The notes: generated by a model from the letters alone, not told the origin. A stretch of DNA of 64,000 bases from Amycolatopsis sp. (GCF_025464955.1 NZ_JAODNM010000072.1:57900-121899); one strand, 5' to 3'. Counted from the first letter of the stretch, positions 25,336-33,543 are shown. Made by a program: numbers and translations.

Positions 25336-25674
25336 ATGCTCGACGAACACACCGTCACGTTCACATCACCCGATGGTATGCCGTTGCTATGTAGGGTTCT
25401 CGCGGAGCCCGGGAACTTCGCGATCGAGATACTCGACCCGTCCACACAGCGACCGGTAGCGGCATTGACCCTGAACCGCCCCGCCGGGGGCGACGGATAT
25501 AGCAAGTTCCACAAGAGACGTAGACGCCTGACTGTCAGGTGTTGCCCCTCGTGCCCCGCCGGGGGTTGTTCATCCCCTAGGTTGACTGCTGCGCGTACTC
25601 CTGAAGGAAATCTGTTACGTCGTCCAGGTTCAACCCGTACGAGAGTGGCCACGCGCCAGCCACGACACAGTTAG
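25336..25674 (+). CDS. Hypothetical small protein downstream of the methyltransferase
   Basis: A 112-codon frame starting 6 bases after the methyltransferase stop, probably co-transcribed. The first 55 residues (MLDEHTVTFTSPDGMPLLCR, then FAIEILDPSTQRPVAALTLN) look like a compact beta-rich domain. The remainder is Arg/Cys/Pro-rich and overlaps a minus-strand frame, so the true protein may be only the first part or the gene may be decayed at its 3' end. No family recognised. Its position suggests a part in the peptide-methyltransferase system, for example binding or export, but nothing in the sequence proves it. Confidence 0.4.
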   Translation: MLDEHTVTFTSPDGMPLLCRVLAEPGNFAIEILDPSTQRPVAALTLNRPAGGDGYSKFHKRRRRLTVRCCPSCPAGGCSSPRLTAARTPEGNLLRRPGSTRTRVATRQPRHS

Positions 25675-25759
25675 CGCCTTGGTCAACGACCATGTACCCG
25701 CCAGTCGTCACGGCCGCTATCCAGCCCCGAAAGCGGCACAACGGCCGGGATTTCGGCAC
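25577..25759 (-). CDS. Hypothetical 60-residue protein
   Basis: A minus-strand frame from a GTG at 25759, with an in-frame TAA 24 bases before the start. The sequence has protein-like composition (FRGWIAAVTTGGYMVVDQGA, then GLNLDDVTDFLQEY), with two cysteines and an amphipathic C-terminal helix. There is no SD, and it overlaps the 3' end of the plus-strand small gene by about 100 bases, so only one of the two is likely real over that part. Function unknown. Confidence 0.35.
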   Translation of the reverse strand: MPKSRPLCRFRGWIAAVTTGGYMVVDQGANCVVAGAWPLSYGLNLDDVTDFLQEYAQQST

Positions 25760-26206
25760 ATTTTTGCGCGGTCCTGCCGGTCGTTATCTCCGCGTCGACG
25801 GCACATGTCACCGGATCAGCGCGAGGTGCGAATAGCTTGCCTGACCTGGCGAAAAGGCCCCTTGGCCGGTCCGAAACCGGGTCGAAAACGGCCTCGTGGA
25901 CGCCCGTGAGCGGCCCGGCGACACCGATCCTGACGGTTTACACTTGCAAATGGTTTTCATTTCGCACAGACGCCGAGTACCCGAATATCCGGGTGGTGTT
26001 GATCATGGGCAAGGGGACCTTAGGGGGTACATTCCTATTTTTCCGAGTTTCTGGCGCTCCGGTTGCCGACGTCGCGACGTCGAGCACGTCGAGCGGCCAG
26101 CCAGAGCGGTTCGGCAACGAGGCGTCGGGCCCGGTCGGAACCTGCCGGGCTGCGCGTAACACCTCGGATAGCAGCCGCGACTGTCGCATTAACCGAGGAG
26201 AAACAG
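25760..26206. other. Intergenic stretch with Zur-like site
   Basis: About 450 bases. It contains a Zur-like imperfect palindrome (25945-25959) and the leader of the secreted protein gene, ending in a strong GAGGAG at 26195-26200. A plus-strand frame over 25837-26421 shows no protein-like features. No other gene is supported. Confidence 0.4.
25945..25959. promoter_or_regulatory. Zur-box-like palindrome
   Basis: TGCAAATGGTTTTCA has the TG-AAA-N3-TTT-CA symmetry of actinobacterial zinc-uptake regulator boxes. It sits in the leader about 250 bases before the secreted-protein gene. No zinc gene is recognisable nearby, so this is a weak call based on symmetry alone. Confidence 0.25.
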
Positions 26207-26692
26207 ATGCGACGGATTTTTATCGGTATCACCGTGGGCGTTGTCATCGCCGCGACCGGCGTCGGCGTCGGCATCTACCTGGGTCGCCGCAACCCCAGTC
26301 TCGCCCCAACGGCGGGGGCCGCGTCAGCGGCGGCCCCCGCGCCAACGGAAGCGCCCTCCGTGCCAGGGTTCACGATGAATGGCGTCTTCCTTGTTGCTGT
26401 CGAAAACAGCACTCTCGCTGACGGCGCACACTGCCGTGTCGACGGTCTCGACGCCGACATCAGCGACACCACTCCTGTTACGGTGTTTGACGATGCTGGT
26501 CACCGACTCACCGGTGGCTACCTTGAGCCAGGCGTGTTCGTCTCCAACCCGCTCGGCAAGGAATGCAAGTGGGGATTCTCCATCGTCGCCGTCCCGGATG
26601 GGCCAGCAAAGTATTCGGTGGAGGTCGGCACTCACGGCGGGCAACCCGTGTCGTCGGCGACTGCGCACACGTGGGTAGTTCTCAACGGTTAA
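26207..26692 (+). CDS. Membrane-anchored or secreted protein of unknown function
   Basis: This 161-residue protein has a strong GAGGAG ribosome site (spacing 6). The N-terminus (MRRIFIGITVGVVIAATGVG) is a signal anchor with two Arg before a hydrophobic run. An Ala/Pro-rich linker (about residues 28-50) follows, then a small extracytoplasmic domain with two Cys (AHCRVDG and KECKWGF) that could form a disulfide. The architecture resembles actinobacterial cell-surface proteins in islands. No lipobox is seen. No family recognised; it stands alone between the peptide unit and two minus-strand genes. Confidence 0.65.
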   Translation: MRRIFIGITVGVVIAATGVGVGIYLGRRNPSLAPTAGAASAAAPAPTEAPSVPGFTMNGVFLVAVENSTLADGAHCRVDGLDADISDTTPVTVFDDAGHRLTGGYLEPGVFVSNPLGKECKWGFSIVAVPDGPAKYSVEVGTHGGQPVSSATAHTWVVLNG

Positions 26693-26734
26693 CGTACCCG
26701 CTGCAACAATCTCAGGGAACCGTGATTTCGAGCG

Positions 26735-27373
26735 CTATTCGATCAACCCGGACTGGTCGGCGAGCGCCTTCACCTTCTGCGGCGACATGCCCTTGACCTC
26801 CGGCGGCGTGCCGCCCCGGAAGATCATGTCCCGGGTCAACTTGTCCGCCGTGGTGCCGACTGTGGCCTTGTGCTCGCTGATCACGTCGAGCGCGTCTTGC
26901 TTGCCCTGATTGTCGCCGACGTACTGCGCGAGGACGCCGCGCCATCCGTCTTGCGCGGCACGCTGCGCGACGGCGGACGCTAGGTGCTGGTCGTTGCCGC
27001 GCTGTGCACGGTCGAGCAGTGCCGCCGCACTGTCCGGTGTGGCGAGCGCGGCGGCCCTGTCAGCGGCGTCGCGTTGGCTGACAGCGTCGGCACCGGACAG
27101 TGGACTGCGCGGCAGGCCGAACAGTGCGGTTTCGGCGGCGTTCCTATCGGCTGCTCGGCGGTCCTGTTCGGACTGTGCAAGGTCGGTGAGTTTTGCCTTG
27201 ACACCCAGATGCGTGGCGGCGATATCGGCAGCCTTACCCAGGTCGGACAGGTCGGTGCGAGCACGCGTCGCGGCGCACTGCTGTTCGGCCGTGGTGCGGA
27301 GACGTGCGGCCGCGACGCGCTCGGGCGTGTTGGCCGCGCCTACGTTGGCGTTGTTGCTTGCGAATTCAGCCAT
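26735..27373 (-). CDS. Hypothetical Ala-rich helical protein
   Basis: The 212 residues are nearly all predicted helix, rich in Ala, Arg, Asp and Gln (RAAADRNAAETALFGLPR; HLASAVAQRAAQDGWRGVLAQYVGDNQGKQ in two segments). GAGAGAAG precedes the ATG. No signal peptide or membrane segment. The composition resembles structural or DNA-associated proteins of integrative elements and phages, but I recognise no family. It follows the excisionase-like HTH gene by 15 bases and is likely in the same transcript. Confidence 0.55.
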   Translation of the reverse strand: MAEFASNNANVGAANTPERVAAARLRTTAEQQCAATRARTDLSDLGKAADIAATHLGVKAKLTDLAQSEQDRRAADRNAAETALFGLPRSPLSGADAVSQRDAADRAAALATPDSAAALLDRAQRGNDQHLASAVAQRAAQDGWRGVLAQYVGDNQGKQDALDVISEHKATVGTTADKLTRDMIFRGGTPPEVKGMSPQKVKALADQSGLIE

Positions 27374-27388
27374 GGTCTTCTCTCTCGT

Positions 27389-27646
27389 TCAGGCTGGGCG
27401 ACGGGCGGCGTAGTTCCGAACGTCGGCCTCGTCGACTATCCACAGTGGACCCACGCGCCGGGCCGGGAGCGATCCATCGTGGATCATTCGCCGGACCGAG
27501 CGCGCCGAGCACCCGAGCCGGTCGGCGACGCGGTCTGTTGTCAGGCCCAAGTGTGCGGCCGTGGCCGTGATCGGCGCGCGTCCCTGGCCGCGCCCGGCCA
27601 CGCGGCTGCGGTACTCCAGCGCCACGACCATCAGCGCGAGCAGCAC
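27389..27646 (-). CDS. Excisionase-like / MerR-type helix-turn-helix protein
   Basis: An 85-codon frame from a GTG at 27646. The N-terminal 25 residues are uncertain because no SD is visible. The C-terminal domain reads TTDRVADRLGCSARSVRRMI, then HDGSLPARRVGPLWIVDEADV, the winged-helix pattern of excisionase/DNA-binding family proteins (substrate phrase 'G-x-L-P-A-x-R-V-G-x-x-W-x-I'). Such proteins direct excision of integrative elements or act as small regulators. With no integrase gene in view it may be a remnant of the element that brought the island. Confidence 0.65.
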   Translation of the reverse strand: MLLALMVVALEYRSRVAGRGQGRAPITATAAHLGLTTDRVADRLGCSARSVRRMIHDGSLPARRVGPLWIVDEADVRNYAARRPA

Positions 27647-27672
27647 GGTCAGTCACAGATGCACCAAGCCCG

Positions 27673-27752
27673 CGAGGCCTGTTGCTTAACGTGATTGGTG
27701 AACTGCGAACGGCGTTATCCGTGCGTTCACCGCAAGAAATTTCCCTTTCGGC
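27673..27752 (+). repeat. Dispersed ~80-bp repeat, copy 1
   Basis: This segment (core GTTGCTTAACGTGA, then TGCGAACGG and GTTATCCGTGCGTT, then TTCCCTTTC) matches the reverse complement of 63247-63326 at about 85% by eye over 80 positions. The two copies are inverted relative to each other. It lies in the gap between the excisionase-like gene and the SDR pseudogene, at the right edge of the accessory island. Confidence 0.75.
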
Positions 27753-27833
27753 TACTCGCGAAACGGGCCTCGAGATCCGCCCCACGAACCCCAACCCGCC
27801 CCGGTCCTTGCCGCAGTAAAAGGACCAGCCACC

Positions 27834-28262
27834 TCACGTAAGCGCTTCCCCGCCATCGACAGCCAGAGTTACACCGGTCAGGAACGAGTTGCTCATCGCG
27901 AACAGCACCGTCTCGGCGACGTTGGCGGCGGTGCCGATCCGCCGAGCAGGGTGGCGCTCGCTGTGGTCGGCGAAGAGGTCGACCTTGCCCTGTTCGCCAA
28001 GCGCGTCCCAGGCGCCGGTGTCGATCACGTCCGGGGAAATGGCGTTGACCCGCACGGGTGCGAGTTCGACGGCGAGCGACCGGGTCAGGGTGTCGGCGGC
28101 GCCGTTGGCGAGAGCCACGGCCATGCTGCCGACGGCGATCTTGAAGGCGGCGACGCCGGAGAACAGCGCGAGCGAGCCGCCGGCGTTGATCCGCTAGCCC
28201 AGGTGCTTGGCCGGCATCAGCGGCCGATGACCTTGGTGTCCAGCGACGCCCTGACCGTTAGG
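27834..28262 (-). pseudogene. Decayed short-chain dehydrogenase/reductase
   Basis: Reading the minus strand, the last ~96 codons (MAVALANGAADTLTRSLAVE, then NSFLTGVTLAVDGGEALT) are the C-terminal third of an SDR, ending in the usual TGVTLAVDGG motif. Upstream in the same frame RINAGGSLALFSGVAAFKI is also SDR-like, but a TAG stop precedes it. A shifted frame shows SLDTKVIGR before another stop. The cofactor-binding N-terminus is missing altogether. The gene is therefore frameshifted and truncated at its 5' end near 28262. It diverges from a CGNR regulator, a common arrangement for intact SDR genes, so it was probably that regulator's target. Confidence 0.75.
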
Positions 28263-28327
28263 TCACCGCAGTACGCACCCCTGGTTCCTAACTTGTCAAA
28301 CTGTGTTTTCCGGTTAGACTCAGACGT

Positions 28328-28840
28328 ATGGTGCAGACGACGAACCCCGACGACGAGCGCGTGCTGCTAGACCTGCTCAACAGCACACCGGTCGCTGAAG
28401 GCGGGTTCACGGACCTGCTCGCCGACGGCGATGCCGCGAGCTGGACCCGCCCCCGCGGCGGCACCGGCTCACCGGCCGAGGCCGCGAATCTGCGCCGGGT
28501 CCGCGACCGCCTTCAAGCGGTCGTGCGCGGCACCGAGCCGGCCGCCGCGTTGACAGCGTCACTGCGTGGCGTCCGGCTGCTTCCCGACGTCACCGAAGCC
28601 GGGCTGAGTTGGCGCCTGGACGTCGAGGACGACCGCCATCTCGCCACCCGCGCGCTGCTGGCATGGGGCCGTGCCCAGGAACAGATGCCCGGACGGCTGC
28701 GCCCGTGCGCCAACGACGAGTGCCGCCTGTTCCTGCTCGATCACAGCCGCCCCAACACCGCGCGCTGGTGCTCGATGAAGGTCTGCGGCAACCGGCTGAA
28801 AGCCCGCCGGCACTACGAACGCAGCCAGGCGGCCGACTGA
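28328..28840 (+). CDS. CGNR zinc-finger transcriptional regulator (ABATE domain)
   Basis: This 170-residue protein starts at the ATG at 28328. The N-terminal ABATE domain (LLDLLNSTPVAEGGF) is followed by a C-terminal zinc finger: C-x4-C in RPCANDECRLFLLD, then WCSMKVCGNRLKARRHYER, containing the CGNR motif and a basic tail. Proteins of this type are DNA-binding regulators in actinobacteria, often next to oxidoreductase genes. It diverges from the SDR pseudogene, so it may now regulate nothing nearby. It converges on the DUF4436 gene, 12 bases apart. Confidence 0.85.
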   Translation: MVQTTNPDDERVLLDLLNSTPVAEGGFTDLLADGDAASWTRPRGGTGSPAEAANLRRVRDRLQAVVRGTEPAAALTASLRGVRLLPDVTEAGLSWRLDVEDDRHLATRALLAWGRAQEQMPGRLRPCANDECRLFLLDHSRPNTARWCSMKVCGNRLKARRHYERSQAAD

Positions 28841-28852
28841 ACTGCTGGGCCG

Positions 28853-29803
28853 TCAGGCTTTCTGCCGCACGCCCTTGACCAGCACGAGGACCAGCGACAG
28901 CGTGATGATCGCCTCCGCCCAGAAGAACGCGCAGTAGTCGATCAGCGAACCGATCGGCGGCAGCCCGGGGGCGGCGTTGCGGAACCCCACCAGTGCGAAC
29001 AACGTCGCCGCCATCCACCCCAGCGCCGGCCACACCAGGCCCAGCCGGTGGCGCACGATGTACAGCGCGCCGGCGAGCACCGAGAGCCCCAGCAGCCACA
29101 TGACGATGCCCTGGAACCACGCCAGAATGTAGGTACTGCGCGAACGTGTCACGTGCAGTTGTGATCCCACGAACCCCTCGCCTGTCTGCTGCGAGATCGG
29201 TTGGGTGACGAAACCCGGGTCGTGGTCGGTGACGAACAGCCGCACCGGCGCCGGCGCTCCGGCCGCGTCGACGCCGACGTAGAGGTCGGCGTTGTACCTG
29301 TCGAAGGGGAAGAACGACACCACGCCGTCCATCGGGATGCGAAGCTCCCTGGCGGTGATCCGTTCGTGGGCGCGGAAGGTCAGCGGAGCGCTGGTCAGCG
29401 ACGACGTGTCGAGTACGAGCTCCTGAGCCGGTACCTCAGGTTGTCCCTGGTCGGCGAAGGAACCGTTGGGGACCACGAGTACCTGCAGCACCATCTCGCG
29501 GGTGGCCGCGTCGATCCGCTGCACTGTCACCTCGACCGACACCGCACCCGTGGCCGGGACGTCCGCACCGATCGTGTACTCGACGTTGCGACTGCTGAAC
29601 TCGGCAAAGAACCCGAGCGCCCCGATCGTCACCGCTACTGCGACCCCGATCGGCACGGCGAAGTAGAGCCAAATGCGGCGCGGGGATCTCGGCGTGGACA
29701 CCGCGCCAAAGATAGGCGCGACCACCCACCGCGGCCCGGAACGACACGGCTCTCCACCCGATCGTGCCGCCGCGACGGGCCCGAAAGGAGGAGGCGTTGT
29801 CAT
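28853..29803 (-). CDS. DUF4436 family membrane protein
   Basis: The protein has 316 residues from the ATG at 29803; a GTG at 29701 (starting STPRSPRRIWLYF) is an alternative and would remove a 34-residue non-conserved tail. One membrane segment near residues 44-66 is followed by an extracytoplasmic beta-rich domain (about 75-220; FPFDRYNADLYVGV is a family hallmark). Three membrane segments follow at the C-terminus (about 228-310). Family function is unknown. It diverges from the secreted beta-propeller gene. Confidence 0.78.
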   Translation of the reverse strand: MTTPPPFGPVAAARSGGEPCRSGPRWVVAPIFGAVSTPRSPRRIWLYFAVPIGVAVAVTIGALGFFAEFSSRNVEYTIGADVPATGAVSVEVTVQRIDAATREMVLQVLVVPNGSFADQGQPEVPAQELVLDTSSLTSAPLTFRAHERITARELRIPMDGVVSFFPFDRYNADLYVGVDAAGAPAPVRLFVTDHDPGFVTQPISQQTGEGFVGSQLHVTRSRSTYILAWFQGIVMWLLGLSVLAGALYIVRHRLGLVWPALGWMAATLFALVGFRNAAPGLPPIGSLIDYCAFFWAEAIITLSLVLVLVKGVRQKA

Positions 29804-29935
29804 GACTTGAACCGGCGTCCCGCAGCGACCGGAACGCTGGGTAACCGGGCGACCCCCGGTCAGCGGTACCGGACGCTCCCGTCATACATGAATATTGTTC
29901 GCGTCCAGTCGCCGGACCGACCACGGGGAGTCGCG

Positions 29936-31120
29936 ATGCGAAACGCCAGGACCAGCTGCCTCGCCGCCACACTGCTGCTGATGGCCACGCTGCCCGCCAC
30001 CACAGCCACAGCCTCCGCCGCCGACCTCCGCGACGTATTGGTCGTCGGCAACAGCCAAGCCGGGACAGTCAGCTTCATCGACGAACACGGTTTCGCCGGT
30101 CTCGGCGCCTTCAACGTCGTACCCGACCTGCAGACCCGGCTCGCCGAGATGGACCCCATCCAGCGCGCCGGCTACGAGGTCGTCAAGGGGATCGAGGGCG
30201 GCGACCGGTTCGTCGACGACGCCACTCTCTCCCCCGATGGCCGAAAGCTCTATGTGTCACGCGGAAACCTGGACGACGTGTCGGCCTTCGACCTCGCCAC
30301 CGGCGCGCAGCTCTGGCACACCCGGCTGGACGGCTTCCACGCCGACCACGCGGCGCTGTCCCCCGACGGCACGCGGTATGTCGTTTCGGCGACCACCGCC
30401 AACGAGGCGCAGGTGTTCGACACCGCGACCGGCCACGTCGTCGGATCGTTCACCACCGGCACCTACCCCCACCAGAACGACTACTCCGCCGACGGGAAGT
30501 ACATCTACAACTCCAGTATCGGCACCGTCTCACTACCGCAGTGGATGGAATGGGCAAAGGGCACCTTCCAGCTGACCGAGGTCGACGCCACCACCCTCCA
30601 GGTGGTCCGCACCTGGCAGTTCCCGCACGGGATCCGGCCCAGCACGATCGCGCCCGACGGACACACCTTCTACGCCGATCTCTCCTACCTCAACGGGTTC
30701 GTGAAGTACGACCTCAACACCGACGCGATCGTCAACACCGTGCAGATGCCGTTCTCCACTCAGGGCGCGAGCCTCAAACCGGACGACTACCCGAAGAACT
30801 CCGCCCATCACGGCCTCGCCCTCTCCCGCGACGCCGGCAGGCTCTGCGATGTCGGGACGATCGACGACTACACCGCGATCGTGTCGACGAGCAGCCTGGC
30901 CACCCAGGGCACCGTCACCTACCCGGTAGGCAGCCTGCCCTACTGGGGCCAGACGAGCTCCAACGGCCAGTACTGCTACGTCTCCCTGAGCCAGCGCAAC
31001 GAAGTCTCGGTCGTCGACTACGCCACGGCAAAGGAAGTCGCGCGCGTACCCGTCGGCGCGTTCCCGCAACGCGAACGCGTCGCCAAGCTGGACCCGTCCG
31101 TCGTCGGCTCCCTCCACTGA
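29936..31120 (+). CDS. Secreted YVTN-type beta-propeller protein
   Basis: The protein has 394 residues from the ATG at 29936 after GGGGAG (spacing 5). A Sec signal peptide (MRNARTSCLAATLLLMATLP then ATTATASAA) leads into repeating blades of the form SPDGRKLYVSRGNLDDVSAFD, SPDGTRYVVSATTANEAQVF, SADGKYIYNSS. These are YVTN/NHL-like repeats that fold as a seven-bladed propeller. Such proteins bind ligands or act as extracellular lactonase-like enzymes, and no catalytic motif can be assigned here. It appears to be a single-gene unit with a 400-base gap after it. Confidence 0.8.
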   Translation: MRNARTSCLAATLLLMATLPATTATASAADLRDVLVVGNSQAGTVSFIDEHGFAGLGAFNVVPDLQTRLAEMDPIQRAGYEVVKGIEGGDRFVDDATLSPDGRKLYVSRGNLDDVSAFDLATGAQLWHTRLDGFHADHAALSPDGTRYVVSATTANEAQVFDTATGHVVGSFTTGTYPHQNDYSADGKYIYNSSIGTVSLPQWMEWAKGTFQLTEVDATTLQVVRTWQFPHGIRPSTIAPDGHTFYADLSYLNGFVKYDLNTDAIVNTVQMPFSTQGASLKPDDYPKNSAHHGLALSRDAGRLCDVGTIDDYTAIVSTSSLATQGTVTYPVGSLPYWGQTSSNGQYCYVSLSQRNEVSVVDYATAKEVARVPVGAFPQRERVAKLDPSVVGSLH

Positions 31121-31524
31121 CACTCAGGTCTTCCGAGCAGGTTCAGCCGGACCAACGACGAACCCGATCCGAAACGCACAGCGAAGGCACCGGGCGCGTG
31201 ATTTACCGCGCACGGTTCCGCCTTTCACTGAAAAAGACAAACACGCCGGATAACGAATTCGAAGACGAGATTTATTCGCCATCGGCGGGCGCATCCGGCC
31301 GGGCGGTCACGTCGGCGTCCCAGCACGCATAACGCCTGCTCACGGCGTCGACGTCCGCCTGTCCGCCACAGCGCGAGGCACTCTCCTGAATCCTTCACGG
31401 CATGTACCCGCAGATTTCACTTTTCCCGCGGCGGCAACACCTTGACACGCCCAGCACGGCGGAGTTCGATAATTGGCGAAACGGAGAAGCGCTACGTCTT
31501 CTCGCCAAGTCCTGAGGGGGACTT
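31121..31524. other. Intergenic stretch with a promoter-like pair
   Basis: About 400 bases, notably less GC-rich around 31200-31290. A TTGACA at 31442-31447 and GATAAT at 31468-31473 (20 bases apart, or TCGATA with 18) resemble a sigma-70-type promoter and lie about 50 bases before the small gene at 31525. No gene is supported in the rest. Confidence 0.4.
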
Positions 31525-31728
31525 ATGCACTGGTGGCCGATAAGACCCCGAGCGGCGTCGTCCACCCTGAGCGTGCGCAGCCAACTCCCGGTCAGCCTCG
31601 AGGTCGCCCGCTCCCCCATCGCCGAACGCGGCTGGTTCATCACCATCGCGTATCGCGACGGCAGTGTGACCAGAGGCTGGATCGGCAAACACGGCCATCT
31701 CCACCTGGACCGGCGATCACCGAACTGA
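31525..31728 (+). CDS. Small hypothetical protein
   Basis: The protein has 67 residues from the ATG at 31525, directly after a GAGGGGG ribosome site. Codon choice is strongly G/C in third positions, supporting a real gene. The N-terminal half is basic with a short beta pattern (SVRSQLPVSLEVARSPIAER). The C-terminal half reads GWFITIAYRDGSVTRGWIGK, like one small SH3- or PH-like beta unit. No family recognised. A promoter-like TTGACA/GATAAT pair precedes it. Confidence 0.5.
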   Translation: MHWWPIRPRAASSTLSVRSQLPVSLEVARSPIAERGWFITIAYRDGSVTRGWIGKHGHLHLDRRSPN

Positions 31729-31828
31729 CCACGTTACGTATACGACACCTGCTTGATGAGTGACGGATCCCGCTGGGTACCCATGACAGGGGAGGTTCGA
31801 CCGCGGTTATCGGGGCCACCATGGTCGT

Positions 31829-32887
31829 ATGAAAGAACTACCCGACAATACAGACGCCGTACGGCTGGGCTTGAACACCTTCGGTGACGTCCACGCCGAC
31901 ACCCACGGCAACCCGGTCAGCCACGCGGAGACCATCCGCGGCCTGGTGGAGCAGGCCGTCCTCGCCGACCGTGTCGGCCTGGACTACTTCGGCATCGGTG
32001 AACACCACACCGCGGATATGCCATTGTCCGCGCCGGATGTTGTCCTGGCTGCGATCGCCGCCAGGACAACCCGCATCCACCTGGGCTCCGCGGTCACCGT
32101 CCTCAGCTCCGACGACCCGGTCCGGGTGTTCCAGCGTTATTCGACCCTCGACGCGCTGTCCCGCGGCCGGGCCGAGGTGATCCTGGGCCGCGGTTCCAGC
32201 ACCGAGTCGTTCCCGCTGTTCGGCTTCGACCTCGCCGACTACGAGGAGCTGTTCGACGAGAAGGTCGACCTGTTCGCCCGGCTGCTCGAGGAAAAGCCGG
32301 TCACCTGGTCGGGCCGGATGCGGCCGGACCTGGACGGCCAGGACGTCGTGCCACACACCGCGGGAGGGCTGCCCACGTGGATCGGCGTGGGTGGCAGCCC
32401 CGAGTCGGTCCTGCGGACGGCCAGGTACGGCATGTCCCTGATGCTCGCCATCATCGGCGGGCCGGCGCAGCGGTTCCGCCCGCTCGCCGAACTGTTCCGC
32501 CAGGCGCTGGATCGGTTGGAGATGCCACCGCGGCCGATCGGCGTGCATTCGCCGGGACACATTGCCGACACCGACGAGGCGGCGCGCGAGGAACTGTTCC
32601 CGCACTATCTCGAAGTGCTGACCCGGGTCGGGCGCATCCGCGGTTTCCCACCGCCGACGCGCGCCACCTTCGATCACGAGGTCGAACACGGCGCCTGGTA
32701 TGTCGGCGCGCCGGAAACTGTCGCCCACAAGATCGTGGCGACCATACGGACGCTCGGCGCGACCCGCTTCGACCTCAAGTACGGGCTCGGGCAGCTGACC
32801 CAGGAGTCCCTGCTGCGCAACATCGAGCTCTACGGGACCCGGGTCGCGCCCCTGGTCCGGGAACTGCTCGCGGCGGAGAAGCCCTAA
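31829..32887 (+). CDS. Luciferase-like (LLM) flavin-dependent oxidoreductase
   Basis: The 352-residue protein has a TIM-barrel F420/FMN-dependent LLM fold. It shows VRLGLNTFGDVHAD, the GIGEHHTADMPLSAPDVVLAAIAART segment typical of group-1 LLM enzymes (EHH motif near residue 58), SAVTVLSSDDPVRVFQRYSTLDALSRGRAEVILGRG in parts, and a C-terminal GAPETVAHKIVATI. It probably catalyses a flavin-dependent monooxygenation or reduction; the substrate is unknown. A CGNR-type regulator frame begins just after its stop and may control it. Confidence 0.85.
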   Translation: MKELPDNTDAVRLGLNTFGDVHADTHGNPVSHAETIRGLVEQAVLADRVGLDYFGIGEHHTADMPLSAPDVVLAAIAARTTRIHLGSAVTVLSSDDPVRVFQRYSTLDALSRGRAEVILGRGSSTESFPLFGFDLADYEELFDEKVDLFARLLEEKPVTWSGRMRPDLDGQDVVPHTAGGLPTWIGVGGSPESVLRTARYGMSLMLAIIGGPAQRFRPLAELFRQALDRLEMPPRPIGVHSPGHIADTDEAAREELFPHYLEVLTRVGRIRGFPPPTRATFDHEVEHGAWYVGAPETVAHKIVATIRTLGATRFDLKYGLGQLTQESLLRNIELYGTRVAPLVRELLAAEKP

Positions 32888-32991
32888 CGGTCGATGCTTA
32901 CTCCGTTACCGACATTGCACCACAATTCGTCACCTGTCAGGCTGGTTGCAAGGAACACGCCTTCCCGTGCGAAAACTCCGCTCTCGACTAC

Positions 32992-33516
32992 GTGGGAACG
33001 TTGCGTGCCCGGCGCAACCTCGCGCCCACGGAGATGCTCGACGCGCCATCGAGTCTCGACGCGTGGTTCCGCGTATCCGGAGTCGTCAAGGGCAGTACGA
33101 ACAGCCAACTGTCCGATCTCCCGAAGGCGATCGAGCTGCGGGAAGCGATCTACTCGCTCGTCGCCGCGCGGCTGACGAAGGACGACTACGACGAAAGCGC
33201 GTTCGCAGTCCTGAACCGCGCGGCGCGCGCGGCCCCGGTCGTCCCGCAGCTCACCCCCGCGGGACTTCGCCTCGACGGCACCTCGGAGCAGGCGCTGTCG
33301 TCGGTCGCCAGGGCCGCCATCGACATCCTCAGCGGGCCAGACAAGGAACTGCTCAAGGAGTGCGGACGCCCGGAATGCACCCAGGTCTACCTCGACCGCT
33401 CCCACGGGTTCCGCCGGGAATGGTGTGCCATGAAGACCTGCGACAACAAGATGAAGGCAGCCGCCTACCGAGCCTGCCAACGGGGAAACCCGCCACTCTC
33501 CACCTCCAGGGCGTGA
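32992..33516 (+). CDS. CGNR-like zinc-finger regulator with variant CDNK motif and no clear start
   Basis: The frame from the GTG at 32992 gives 174 residues, beginning in the middle of the usual N-terminal motif (ALDYVGTLRARRN). Homologous-looking sequence (EHAFPCENSALDY) continues upstream in the same frame to about 32940. No ATG, GTG or TTG exists there until well inside the LLM gene, so the true start is rare, lost or mis-sequenced. The zinc finger ligands are present (CGRPECTQVYLD, then WCAMKTC), but the name motif CGNR reads CDNK. This may be a diverged or decaying regulator of the LLM gene. Confidence 0.6.
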   Translation: MGTLRARRNLAPTEMLDAPSSLDAWFRVSGVVKGSTNSQLSDLPKAIELREAIYSLVAARLTKDDYDESAFAVLNRAARAAPVVPQLTPAGLRLDGTSEQALSSVARAAIDILSGPDKELLKECGRPECTQVYLDRSHGFRREWCAMKTCDNKMKAAAYRACQRGNPPLSTSRA

Positions 33517-33543
33517 AGGCGAGGGCCCCTCACGCTCAGGAGC

